Shown here in pieces: positions 1-9,864 of a stretch of 64,000 nucleotides of DNA (positions are counted from its first letter, which is position 1; every line of letters begins with the position of its first letter). The stretch is from Segetibacter koreensis DSM 18137. Its GTDB lineage: Bacteria; Bacteroidota; Bacteroidia; Chitinophagales; Chitinophagaceae. The notes beneath the pieces were generated by a model. It was not told where the DNA came from and searched no databases. It saw only the letters and a program-made list of their open reading frames with translations. Location of the stretch: contig NZ_KB893314.1 of NCBI RefSeq assembly GCF_000374045.1, forward strand, positions 124,001 through 188,000. The letters are read 5' to 3'. The position numbers were made by a program, and so were the translations under genes.

Positions 1-87
1 CAATAATTGCTGCAGTTCATTCAATAAATTATACAGGCGATAATATTTATGATACAAATAATTTTATTTCTGTAATATTTTGCTTCT

Positions 88-1740
88 ATGATAAAATATT
101 TGCCAGCACTGATTTTACTTTTTTGTTTCAACCAGGTCAAATCGCAGCCACTCATTTCATTTGATACTGTAGTAAGCGGATTGTCGAAACCGGTAGATAT
201 AAAAGAAGTAAATGATAGCTCGCACCGTCTTTTTATAGTGGAGCAAACAGGTAAAATACGAATATGGAATGGCACATCTCTTTTACCCTCTCCCTACCTC
301 GATGTTGCATCAAAGATAACTACCTCGGGAGGCGAACAAGGACTGCTTAGCCTTGCTTTTCATCCTAACTATAGCAGCAACGGTTACTTTTATATTTACT
401 ATACAAATATATCGGGTGACATTACTATTGCACGTTATACCCGCTCTTCTGCCGATGTAGCAGACTCTTCTTCTGGGGTAATTCTCATGACCATTCCAAA
501 GCCCTTTGCAAATCATAATGGTGGAAATCTTGTTTTTGGGGCTGACGGGTATTTGTATTTCGGAACCGGGGATGGAGGTTCGGCCGGAGACCCCAACAAT
601 AATGCACAAAATGTCTCTTCTTTATTGGGCAAAATGCTTCGAATTGATGTAAATAACGCTAACCCACCATACTACCGCATACCTGCTACCAATCCTTTTG
701 CTGGAAGTACAACAAAACGGCCAGAAATAATTGCATCAGGTCTCAGAAATCCGTGGCGTTGGAGCTTTGACAAACAAAGTGGAGATATGTGGATTGGAGA
801 TGTAGGACAAAACGCCTGGGAGGAAGTTGACTGTGTAAAGGCAGACAGTATTCTTAATAAAAATTATGGTTGGCACTGTTATGAAGGAACACATCCATAC
901 AATTCAAATTGCTCTGCACAATCAAACAATGTTTTTCCAATTTTTGAATACTCACATAATAATGCTACAGGAGGACTATCTATAACCGGCGGTTACGTGT
1001 ACAGGGGAAGCGAATTTCCTTCCCTGCAAGGCTTTTATATTTGTACCGATTACTTAAGCAGTAATGGTTGGTTAATAAAGCCTGGTGACAATGGCGGGTG
1101 GAACAGTACTATGCAAACCAACTGGCCGGCGGGTATCAGCTCTTTTGGTGAAAGAGCCGATGGTACTCTATATGCTACCACTTTAAGCGGCACTTTGTAT
1201 AAAGTTGTTGCAAGTAACGCATTACCGGTACGCCTCGCATCTCTTACAGGAAGGGAAACAGGAACGAAATATGAAATAAACTGGCAGGTACAGAATGAAG
1301 AAAAAGGAGACATTTACATAATAGAAAAGAGAATTGGACCATCTGATCTCTTCACCGAGGTTAGCAGAATAACTGCAGAAAGTGAAAAGGCTTCAAATAA
1401 CTACTCTTTAAAAGTACCCCTGACCTCAGGACAAACCTTTTACCGCCTCAAAATTATTTCTGTCACAGGCCAGGTTAGTTATTCTAACATCATTAGTGCA
1501 AATGGTATTAACCGGCAAATGCTAAGAGCCTTTATCACAGGAACAATTCTTATGCTCAAACTTCCGTCGAAAACTACTACCATTGAATTATATGATGCTG
1601 CCGGAAAATCTGTGCTAAAGCAGGAAACAGACCCTACCTCTTCCCAAACAAATATCCCTCTTACAACTATAGCAAAAGGGATAATAACAATAAGAGCGCT
1701 GGCAGATAACGAGTGGCAGGTTACAAGAGTACTCTATTAA
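88..1740 (+). CDS. Secreted PQQ-dependent sugar dehydrogenase (glucose/sorbosone dehydrogenase family)
   Basis: The 550-aa product begins with a signal peptide (MIKYLPALILLFCFNQVKSQ). A beta-propeller of the GSDH family follows, at about residues 25-390. Family motifs visible in order are GGEQGLLSLAFHPNY near residue 85, NHNGGNLVFGADGYLYFGTG near 142 and SGLRNPWRWSFD near 216. By family it should oxidise aldoses with pyrroloquinoline quinone in the periplasm or outside the cell. The last 80 residues (IELYDAAGKSVLKQ to the terminal VTRVLY) look like a degenerate type IX secretion C-terminal sorting domain, which is inferred. The gene stands alone ahead of tamB. The family is certain; the substrate is not. 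Confidence 0.9.
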   Translation: MIKYLPALILLFCFNQVKSQPLISFDTVVSGLSKPVDIKEVNDSSHRLFIVEQTGKIRIWNGTSLLPSPYLDVASKITTSGGEQGLLSLAFHPNYSSNGYFYIYYTNISGDITIARYTRSSADVADSSSGVILMTIPKPFANHNGGNLVFGADGYLYFGTGDGGSAGDPNNNAQNVSSLLGKMLRIDVNNANPPYYRIPATNPFAGSTTKRPEIIASGLRNPWRWSFDKQSGDMWIGDVGQNAWEEVDCVKADSILNKNYGWHCYEGTHPYNSNCSAQSNNVFPIFEYSHNNATGGLSITGGYVYRGSEFPSLQGFYICTDYLSSNGWLIKPGDNGGWNSTMQTNWPAGISSFGERADGTLYATTLSGTLYKVVASNALPVRLASLTGRETGTKYEINWQVQNEEKGDIYIIEKRIGPSDLFTEVSRITAESEKASNNYSLKVPLTSGQTFYRLKIISVTGQVSYSNIISANGINRQMLRAFITGTILMLKLPSKTTTIELYDAAGKSVLKQETDPTSSQTNIPLTTIAKGIITIRALADNEWQVTRVLY

Positions 1741-1921
1741 AAGCTATGTTGTATGTATCGTTAATAAAGCAACCTTTGGTGATGGTTGTACGGTAAAATG
1801 AAGGCACGTGGCAGGAAATTTAGAAACTCGTGTACGATCTGTTTCCATATTCTTTTCTGGTAAATAAAAAATCAATTTGTTATTATTTTGCAGAATCGCA
1901 TATACGGCTTGCGCAGCCGTT

Positions 1922-4900
1922 ATGTTTCTTTATTTTTACTATTCAAACTTTAACTTTCTGAAGAGATTTATTTCCATAACTGGCAGAATAGTATTAAGCA
2001 TTATAGGATTATTGCTTTTTGTATGGATTCTTATTCAAACGAGTCTTGTTCAAAACTGGATAGTGGGCAAGATTACAAAACGTTTGAGGCGTGACTTGCA
2101 TACGGAAGTAAAAATTGATCATGTCAGTCTAACTCTTTTCAACAGCATGAACCTGGAGGGAATGCTGATCAAAGATCTTAATAAAGATACTTTGTTGTAT
2201 GCAAAGCAGGTAAAGGTCAGAATTACCGATTGGTTTTTTCTAAGAAACGAATTGATTCTTAAATATGTGGGCCTGGAAGATGCACACGTGAATATGTATA
2301 GAAAAGACTCCGTATGGAATTACCAGTTTTTAGTTGATTATTTCTCGCCGACAACGCCAAAACAAAAGAAGAAGAAAAGCACGCTGAAGTTTGACCTCAA
2401 AAAACTTGATTTTAAAAATATTTCCTTTGTAAAAAAAGATCTATGGGTTGGCAGCCTGATGGAGGCCAGGCTGGGAAACATGCAACTGGAGGCAGATAGC
2501 TTTAACCTGGATGAAAACCGCATTGATATAAAACAACTGGATCTTGACAAACCGTATTTTTCATTATCAAATTTTGAGGGGTTAAGACTACCGGTAGTTA
2601 AAAAGAAAACACCTGTGGCCGATACAGGTATGTATTTTAATGAAGGCGATCTCCGGTTAACAGTGGGCAAACTTTCTATAAAAAATGGCACATTTCAAAA
2701 TGCAAAGCGCACCGATCGTGCTCCTTATCCCTATTTTGACGTGCTTCACCTTCTTTTGGAAAAGATAAGCGGAAACGTCTCTAATCTCAGTTTTATAAAA
2801 GACACTATAAAAGCCAACATTGATCTCGCCGCGAAAGAAAGAAGCGGATTTGACATACGAAAGCTAAAGACGAGTTTTAAGCTTACACCTCAAATAATGG
2901 AATTGTCAAAACTTGAGCTTGTTACGCCAAGAAGCCACCTTCAAAACTATCTTGCATTTCATTACACAGATTTCAATAAAGACTTTTCAGACTTTATTGC
3001 GAAAGTGACGATGGATGTAAGGTTAAAAAACAGTGAGGTTGACAGTTACGACCTTTCTTACTTTGCGCCTGCTACAAAAACGTGGAATAAAAAAATAAGC
3101 ATTTCTGGTTTTGGTAAAGGAACGGTAGGAAACCTTGCAGTAAAAAACCTGTTTGCAAGAGCAGGAAATAACACAACTGTAAGCGGTGATCTTACTTTGA
3201 CGGGCTTGCCTGATATAAACAAAACCATCATTGATTTACAATCTGGGAATTTGCAGACTTCCTACAGAGATGCAGCCACTTTTATTCCTGCGATTGCAAA
3301 GGTGGAGGTGCCATCCTTGTCAAGCCTGGGCGATGTTAAGTTTAAAGGAAATTTTAAAGGTACTATCTCCAAGTTTGAAACAAATGGAACTTTTAGTACT
3401 AACCTGGGTGGCTTTAGTGCAAATATTGTGATGGAATTACCTGATAAAAATCCGACAATATACAGTGGGCACCTGGTAACGCAAAAGTTTGATTTAGGGA
3501 GATTTCTATCAATAAAGGATATGGGAACACTGTCTTTTGATGGTGGAGTTAAGGGAGTCGGATTAAGCTTAAATACTTTAAAAACAAGTGTTACCGGCAA
3601 AATCGGGCAGTTTAATTTTAAAGACTATATTTATAAAAAGATAAATGTTGAAGGAACTTTTCAACGCAGACAATTTGACGGTACTGTAAAAATAGATGAC
3701 GAAAACATTGATTTCGTCACAACGGTTAAAATGGATTTCAGGAACGAACAACCCCAGTTTAATGTTCTGGGAGATCTTGCACACAGCAACTTTCAGAATT
3801 TGAAATTGTATAATAAAAACCTTGAAATTACCGGGCTGTTTGACCTTAACTTCAGCGGAAAAAACATTGATCGTTTTCTTGGTACCGTTAAAATTTATAA
3901 TGCTAATCTGATCCAGGACAGTGTTCGGCTAAACTTTGATTCACTTACGTTACAGTCAAGATTTGAAGGAGGCCGCAGGTCTTTATCTTTATCCAGCAAC
4001 GAATTTGATGCGGCGGTGGAGGGAGAATATAATATTCTTGATCTGCCCAATACTTTTCAAACATTCTTAAACAAGTACTACCCTGCTTACATCAATAAGC
4101 CACGGAGTATGGCTAAAGACCAGGAATTTAATTTTATATTAAATACAAAAAATATCGAAGGATACACTTTGTTGTTTAATAAAGACCTTTCGGGCTTTAG
4201 CAATAGCAGCATTACCGGAACTATAAATACCGTTGATACTGTTTTTGAAGTTAATGCTGATATTCCCGATTTTGCATTTAAGAAAAACAGGTTTAAAGAC
4301 ATTAGTATCAATGGACGAGGCAACCTGGATGTACTGCAATTGAATGGGAAAATAGGCAACATTGGCGTTGGCGACAGTTCTTATTTCCCGAATACTACAA
4401 TCAATATTATTTCCCAAAAAGATCAATCGCAGATCAGCATTAAAACAAAGGCAAATAATACTTTAAACGAGCTTAATCTTAATGCTGATCTTACCACCTT
4501 TCCTGATGGTGTAAAAATTAAATTTAATCCTTCTGATTTTGTTCTCAACGAAAAAAGATGGATACTGGAAAAGGAAGGAGAAATAATAATAAGAAAGGAC
4601 TTTGTATCTGCAGAAAACGTTCGGTTTACACAAAATGATCAGCATATCAGTGTTCAGACAACTCATGACGCACAAGCGAACAAAAGTAATCTTCTTGTTG
4701 AATTACAAAGCCTGAATATTGGCGACTTTGCTCCTTTCCTTACCAGTAATCCGAGACTGGAAGGTCTTGCATCCGGGAACATAATAATGAGCGATTTTTT
4801 TGGAAAGTTTAAAATAGATGCTAACATAAAAGCGGAACAGTTCAGGCTTGATAACGACTCTGTTGGCGTTGTAAGCGTAAATGGAAATTATAACAGTGTC

Positions 4901-6754
4901 AACCGAAAGATTGCTTTTAAGGCGATATCAAAAAATGAACTATATAACTTCACTGCAGATGGCAGTTACGATCTTTATGACTCAACCGGCACTCCCCTTT
5001 TGACATCTTTGAAATTTGATAATACCAAAGTAAATATTGTAAATAAATTTCTCAGCACCATTTTCACTGATGTGGAAGGACTGGCTACCGGAGAACTACA
5101 AATAAATGGGAACATTAAAAGCCCTGATTTATTAGGAAGGGTAAGATTGACCAAAGGTAGTCTTATCGTTAATTTTACCCAAGTAAAGTATACAGTTGAC
5201 TCAGCCGTATTTGTTTTTTCAAGAGATGGAATTGATTTTGGCAAGTTTAATATTAAAGATAAGTTTGGTAATATCGGGCAGGTGTCTGGCAGGTTAGACC
5301 AACATCAATTTAAAGATGTAAAATTCGATTTTGATATAACCTCAAACCGACTGTTATTAATAGATACAAAGGCTAGCGATAACAGCCAGTTTTATGGAAC
5401 AGCTATCGGCAAGGCATCCATGAGTATAACCGGTCCGCAGGAAAATATGCATATTTCAATAGCAGCAGAACCGGTTGATAGCTCGCATATTTTTATTCCT
5501 ATAACCACTGCCAGAGAAAGCGGCACTGCTGATTTCATAGTTTTCAAACAATATGGCACAGAAATGAAGGAAGCGCCAACTGCAAATGAAACCAACGTAG
5601 TTGTTGACCTCGATCTTACAGCAAATCCTTTAGCTAAAATCGATGTTATATTAGACCCTGTAACGGGCGACATTATAAAAGCTGTTGGAAACGGAAGATT
5701 AAAGATTCACGCAGGAACAGTAGATGCGCTTACGATCAAAGGCAGGTACGAAATACAGCGTGGAAGTTATGATTTTAATTTTCAGTCATTCATCAAAAAG
5801 CCCTTCATTTTAAGAGAAGGAGCCAATAGTTTTATAGAATGGAATGGAGATCCTTATGATGCAAAAATGCACGTAGAAGCTTTGTATGTTGCAGAAAACG
5901 TACGGTTGGGAGATCTTGTAGGCGGTCAGAATTTAAGCGGTACGGTACAAGGCTATCAGGGCAATGTGTATGTAATCGCTGACCTTACCGGCAATCTTAA
6001 ACAGCCAACTATCCATTTTCTCATTGATTTCCCGACCGGCGAGCAGGTAAAAAACGATGAAACCTTTAACCAGTTTTTGTCTAAACTTGAGAAAGATGAT
6101 AATGAAATGCTCAAGCAGGTGACGTATCTCATCGTTTTTGGCTCATTTGCCCCCTACGGTGAAGGAAGAAATATTGGCGTAAATTTTACCACGTTAGGAG
6201 TTAACACCATTTCTGAATTAATTGCCAAACAGGTAAATAACCTCGTTTCAAATATTTTATTTAGAATTACAGGAGATCGTAGTTTGCAATTCGACGTTAG
6301 TACTACAGTTTATAACAGCAGTAATTTGTTTAGTGGAAACGTGACTGCCACTAATGCAATAGATCGCCAAAAAGTGAATTTCAAGTTAGGTAAAAGCCTG
6401 TTTAATAATAAAGTAGTCGTAACATTTGGTGGCGATCTTGATTTTAGAATGGGCAGCAACACAGCCACCTCACAACAATTGGGAAATCTGCAGTGGCTTC
6501 CTGATCTTACGGTAGAAATTATTTTATCTAAAGACCGTAAGCTGAGAGCAATTGTTTTTAGCCGGAATAATCTTGACATTACCACCAGTGCAGTTGGCCG
6601 TCGTAACCGCCAGGGAGCAAGTATTTCGTACAGAAAAGATTTCCAAAACTTTTTTTCAAAATCGCCAGAAAAGCTTCCAAAAAATCCCCTTCCCACTTCA
6701 GCGCCTCCCGCCCAACCCGCAACGCTAACTAAAGCGCAGGAAGAAGAAAAGTGA
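1922..6754 (+). CDS. tamB: TamB-like translocation/assembly module protein (DUF490)
   Basis: This is a 1610-aa protein with one N-terminal membrane anchor (about residues 10-35, rich in I/L/V). A very long stretch of beta-strand repeats follows, and a C-terminal TamB/DUF490 domain lies at about residues 1200-1570. That domain includes 'LGVNTISELIAKQ' and 'RITGDRSLQFDVSTTVYN', which are typical of TamB C-termini. TamB-family proteins span the periplasm and support outer-membrane protein assembly or lipid transport. I chose the ATG at 1922; an in-frame TTG at 1877 would add 15 residues. No tamA/BamA-like gene is adjacent in the window. The last 25 residues are Pro/Ala-rich and probably flexible. 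Confidence 0.9.
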   Translation: MFLYFYYSNFNFLKRFISITGRIVLSIIGLLLFVWILIQTSLVQNWIVGKITKRLRRDLHTEVKIDHVSLTLFNSMNLEGMLIKDLNKDTLLYAKQVKVRITDWFFLRNELILKYVGLEDAHVNMYRKDSVWNYQFLVDYFSPTTPKQKKKKSTLKFDLKKLDFKNISFVKKDLWVGSLMEARLGNMQLEADSFNLDENRIDIKQLDLDKPYFSLSNFEGLRLPVVKKKTPVADTGMYFNEGDLRLTVGKLSIKNGTFQNAKRTDRAPYPYFDVLHLLLEKISGNVSNLSFIKDTIKANIDLAAKERSGFDIRKLKTSFKLTPQIMELSKLELVTPRSHLQNYLAFHYTDFNKDFSDFIAKVTMDVRLKNSEVDSYDLSYFAPATKTWNKKISISGFGKGTVGNLAVKNLFARAGNNTTVSGDLTLTGLPDINKTIIDLQSGNLQTSYRDAATFIPAIAKVEVPSLSSLGDVKFKGNFKGTISKFETNGTFSTNLGGFSANIVMELPDKNPTIYSGHLVTQKFDLGRFLSIKDMGTLSFDGGVKGVGLSLNTLKTSVTGKIGQFNFKDYIYKKINVEGTFQRRQFDGTVKIDDENIDFVTTVKMDFRNEQPQFNVLGDLAHSNFQNLKLYNKNLEITGLFDLNFSGKNIDRFLGTVKIYNANLIQDSVRLNFDSLTLQSRFEGGRRSLSLSSNEFDAAVEGEYNILDLPNTFQTFLNKYYPAYINKPRSMAKDQEFNFILNTKNIEGYTLLFNKDLSGFSNSSITGTINTVDTVFEVNADIPDFAFKKNRFKDISINGRGNLDVLQLNGKIGNIGVGDSSYFPNTTINIISQKDQSQISIKTKANNTLNELNLNADLTTFPDGVKIKFNPSDFVLNEKRWILEKEGEIIIRKDFVSAENVRFTQNDQHISVQTTHDAQANKSNLLVELQSLNIGDFAPFLTSNPRLEGLASGNIIMSDFFGKFKIDANIKAEQFRLDNDSVGVVSVNGNYNSVNRKIAFKAISKNELYNFTADGSYDLYDSTGTPLLTSLKFDNTKVNIVNKFLSTIFTDVEGLATGELQINGNIKSPDLLGRVRLTKGSLIVNFTQVKYTVDSAVFVFSRDGIDFGKFNIKDKFGNIGQVSGRLDQHQFKDVKFDFDITSNRLLLIDTKASDNSQFYGTAIGKASMSITGPQENMHISIAAEPVDSSHIFIPITTARESGTADFIVFKQYGTEMKEAPTANETNVVVDLDLTANPLAKIDVILDPVTGDIIKAVGNGRLKIHAGTVDALTIKGRYEIQRGSYDFNFQSFIKKPFILREGANSFIEWNGDPYDAKMHVEALYVAENVRLGDLVGGQNLSGTVQGYQGNVYVIADLTGNLKQPTIHFLIDFPTGEQVKNDETFNQFLSKLEKDDNEMLKQVTYLIVFGSFAPYGEGRNIGVNFTTLGVNTISELIAKQVNNLVSNILFRITGDRSLQFDVSTTVYNSSNLFSGNVTATNAIDRQKVNFKLGKSLFNNKVVVTFGGDLDFRMGSNTATSQQLGNLQWLPDLTVEIILSKDRKLRAIVFSRNNLDITTSAVGRRNRQGASISYRKDFQNFFSKSPEKLPKNPLPTSAPPAQPATLTKAQEEEK

Positions 6755-6829
6755 TTTTATAAATATCGTTAATAATTGAGTTATTGGCTGCGCCATTAAC
6801 AGAAGTCTGGGGAATAGAAAACCAATAAG

Positions 6830-6862
6830 TTTTATAAGCTGAGCAATATGCTTTTATAAAAT
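6830..6862. terminator. Weak imperfect hairpin between tamB and nuoN
   Basis: TTTTATAAGC and GCTTTTATAAAA form an imperfect inverted repeat between the convergent ends of tamB and nuoN. It may act as a weak bidirectional terminator. The arms are AT-rich and mispaired, so this is tentative. Confidence 0.25.
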
Positions 6863-7018
6863 ACTTTCTTCCTTTACAAATTTAAATAAAGTCAGTATTG
6901 AACAGATATTTTCTACAACCTTTGAAACTAATTGAAAACGTTCTATTGAAAATTAGATTAAGAGGTAGACTTGACCTGCTCTCACGACTTGTAGAAATTA
7001 TAACTTGAAAAGTTTATT

Positions 7019-8389
7019 CTAAAAATAAAGTAAGCTTAATAGTGCATTGGGATAAACACCAAGAAACACAATTATGACAGCTACGGCCAATAAAAGATAT
7101 TTAAAGCTATTTGTAACAGGTGCCAAAACGATGTTTCCATCTTTAAAATACATTGCCTGTATCACTTTAAAATAGTAATAGACACTAACAGCAGCAAACA
7201 GTACACCTATTATTGCAAGACCAATGTAATGATTTGTCTTAATGATCGCAGCCAGCATATAATATTTAGCAAAAAAACCTGCAGTTAAAGGAATACCGGC
7301 AAGCGACAAGAAAAAGATAGCTAAAAGTGCTGCAATTAATGGTTGAGATTTAGCCAGGCCATTAAATCCTTCAAATGTCATATCATCCATTTTTGCCAAC
7401 ACGGCGAATATTCCAATTGTGGCAAGTGAATATGCTGCAGCGTAAAGGAGCAGTCCTTCTTTAGCAACATCATTTACAGCAAACAAAGCAAACAACATAA
7501 AACCGGCTTGCGCTATACTGGAATACGCCAGCATTCTTTTTACACTTTGTTGAAATACTGCAGTAAGGTTACCAAAAGCAAGGGTTAAAATGATCACTAT
7601 AGCAATTAATCGGTCTGTCTGGCTGCCCATAGTGCCTAGACGGCCTTCAAACAAACGGATAAAAGCGGCAAAGCCTGCTACCTTCACAACAGTTGCCATA
7701 AAAGAGGTAATTACTGTAGGTGCACCATCATACACGTCAGGTGTCCAAAAATGAAAGGGAGCAGCAGACACTTTAAATGATAAGGCGACAAAAATAAGCA
7801 CCATACCAAGTGCTTCAAGATAGGAAAGCATACCAGCGGAGGCGACATGTTCAACTGCAAAGGTGCCCGCTGCACCATATAACAATGCAATGCCCATTAG
7901 CATAATTCCCGTTGAAAAAGATCCCATTAAAAAATACTTCAAAGCCGCTTCATTTCCCTTCAGGTTTCTTTTATCGCTACCCGTTAATATATATAAGGGT
8001 ATTGAGAGAATTTCAATACCTACAAATAACATGAGTAAGTTGGTGTATGAAGTGACGATACCTATACCACATAAAACAAAAAAGATAAGTGCAAATGCCT
8101 CAGCAGTGTTCGCGCCTGCTTTTTCAATATCCTTTCCGCTTAACAATACGTATACTAAGGTTGAAAAAATACAGATACTGGTGAATAATAAACCAAATTT
8201 TTCAAAATGAAGAAAATAGTCAGCATTAACATTAAACAATACAAAACCATGCGTTTCATAAATATTAAATACAAGCAATACCAATAATGCTATAGCAGCA
8301 ACATGTTTATAAGCAGCGCGATTGCTTATAAATATACCCGTAAACATCATCACTACCCCAAAGATTGCTGAAAGTATAATCGTATTCAT
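7019..8389 (-). CDS. nuoN: NADH-quinone oxidoreductase subunit N
   Basis: This 456-aa hydrophobic protein has about 13-14 membrane segments and belongs to the proton-conducting antiporter-like family (ND2/NuoN). Typical motifs are 'FHFWTPDVYDGAPTVITSF' in the middle and 'VKRMLAYSSIAQAGFMLFAL'. It forms part of the membrane arm of complex I and takes part in proton pumping. It is the last gene of the nuo operon, 22 bp after nuoM. Length is normal and the ATG start is clear. Confidence 0.97.
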   Translation of the reverse strand: MNTIILSAIFGVVMMFTGIFISNRAAYKHVAAIALLVLLVFNIYETHGFVLFNVNADYFLHFEKFGLLFTSICIFSTLVYVLLSGKDIEKAGANTAEAFALIFFVLCGIGIVTSYTNLLMLFVGIEILSIPLYILTGSDKRNLKGNEAALKYFLMGSFSTGIMLMGIALLYGAAGTFAVEHVASAGMLSYLEALGMVLIFVALSFKVSAAPFHFWTPDVYDGAPTVITSFMATVVKVAGFAAFIRLFEGRLGTMGSQTDRLIAIVIILTLAFGNLTAVFQQSVKRMLAYSSIAQAGFMLFALFAVNDVAKEGLLLYAAAYSLATIGIFAVLAKMDDMTFEGFNGLAKSQPLIAALLAIFFLSLAGIPLTAGFFAKYYMLAAIIKTNHYIGLAIIGVLFAAVSVYYYFKVIQAMYFKDGNIVLAPVTNSFKYLLLAVAVIIVFLGVYPNALLSLLYF

Positions 8390-8411
8390 AAAGTAAACTT
8401 ACTGAAGGCCG

Positions 8412-9845
8412 CTATTTTAATTGAGCTATAATTTTTGTAACAGTATCACTGGTAAGACTAATCATGGGTTGTGGATACACCCCAAATATCAATACGACTG
8501 CTACTAAAATTACCAGCATTAATCTTGTGTTTGCAGGAACTTTTAGCCTCGTGTCCTCTGCGTCTCTTACTTCACCGAAAAATATTTTTTGCACCATCCA
8601 CAATGTATATACTGCCGCAAGAATGATACTGATAGCTGCTACTGCACCTAATATTTTATTGTAATGGAATACACTGTTAAACATAAGAAATTCACCAATA
8701 AATGAATTAGTCAGAGGCAATGCTATGTTAGCAAGGGCCATTATAACAAACAGAATAGCCAGGGCCGGCGCTTTTTGTGCGAGTCCCCCCAATTCACTGA
8801 ATTTTCGTGTTCCCATTTGTTGCTCTATTACATCTACCACTATCCACAATCCTATTATGTTTACACCGTGTGCAAACATCTGGAATATAACTCCCTGCAT
8901 GCCTGTTGCATCACCTGTGAACATGCTTGCGGCCATTAAACCAATATGGGCAATAGAAGAATATGCTATCAGCCTTTTAATATCATCCTGGCGAATTGCA
9001 ATAAGGCTTGCATATAACATCCCTATAACTGCAAGTATAATTACTGCATCAGACATTCTTACAGAAGCATTAGGAAACATAGGTAGAAGCCATCTTATTA
9101 CAGCGAAGACTCCCATCTTCACCATAACCCCACTCAATACCATAGTAACTGCAGTAGGTGATTGCTCATAAGTATCGGGCTGCCATGTATGAAAAGGAAA
9201 TACAGGCATCTTAATGGCAAAAGCAATAAAAAACAGCCAAAAAGCAAAATTTTCTTCCCCTGCCGTTAATGATAAATTATGAAGAGATGTTATAGCAAAT
9301 GAATGGTCAGGAGTTTTGTAATAAACAAACAAAATGCCTACAAGCATGAGCAAAGAACCAATAAATGTATAAATGAAGAATTTAAAAGTTACTGGTATTC
9401 TTCTTTCGCCGCCCCATTTAGAACAAAGGAAATAAGCAGGAATAAGAGCAAGTTCCCAGAAAAAATAAAAAAGCAATAAATCCATTGAACAAAAGACACC
9501 TGTTAACCCTGCTTGCGTCAATAACATGAAGCCGTAAAAGGCGTTAGGGCTTTTGTAATGGTTATTATATGTAGAGGCAAAAATAATCGGAAAGGATACG
9601 GCGGTTAAAAGTGTAAGCATTTTGCCCATTCCATCCAAAGAAACTGTAAAACGGCTACCCATCATAGGTAACCAGGATGCATCGAAAGTAAGTGAATTGG
9701 TATTTTGAAAAATGCTTATCAGCGAAATAACAAGCGTTGCCACAGCGCTTAACAAAGCCCACCCTTTTGCACTTTTTTCGTCTTTAATAAAAAAAGATAC
9801 GAAGCCGGCCAGCACAGGAACAATAATTAATAAAACAGTAATCAT
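8412..9845 (-). CDS. nuoM: NADH-quinone oxidoreductase subunit M
   Basis: This 477-aa polytopic membrane protein is of the ND4/NuoM antiporter-like family. Visible motifs include 'FPFHTWQPDTYEQSPTAVT' and 'IKRLIAYSSIAHIGLMAASM', and the conserved glutamate of TM5 lies in 'FFWELALIPAYFL'. It is a proton-translocating subunit of the complex I membrane arm. It sits between nuoL (19 bp upstream) and nuoN, in the canonical L-M-N order. Length is slightly shorter than the E. coli protein but normal for the family. Confidence 0.97.
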   Translation of the reverse strand: MITVLLIIVPVLAGFVSFFIKDEKSAKGWALLSAVATLVISLISIFQNTNSLTFDASWLPMMGSRFTVSLDGMGKMLTLLTAVSFPIIFASTYNNHYKSPNAFYGFMLLTQAGLTGVFCSMDLLLFYFFWELALIPAYFLCSKWGGERRIPVTFKFFIYTFIGSLLMLVGILFVYYKTPDHSFAITSLHNLSLTAGEENFAFWLFFIAFAIKMPVFPFHTWQPDTYEQSPTAVTMVLSGVMVKMGVFAVIRWLLPMFPNASVRMSDAVIILAVIGMLYASLIAIRQDDIKRLIAYSSIAHIGLMAASMFTGDATGMQGVIFQMFAHGVNIIGLWIVVDVIEQQMGTRKFSELGGLAQKAPALAILFVIMALANIALPLTNSFIGEFLMFNSVFHYNKILGAVAAISIILAAVYTLWMVQKIFFGEVRDAEDTRLKVPANTRLMLVILVAVVLIFGVYPQPMISLTSDTVTKIIAQLK

Positions 9846-9864
9846 ACTTTATTTTTACCTGCAA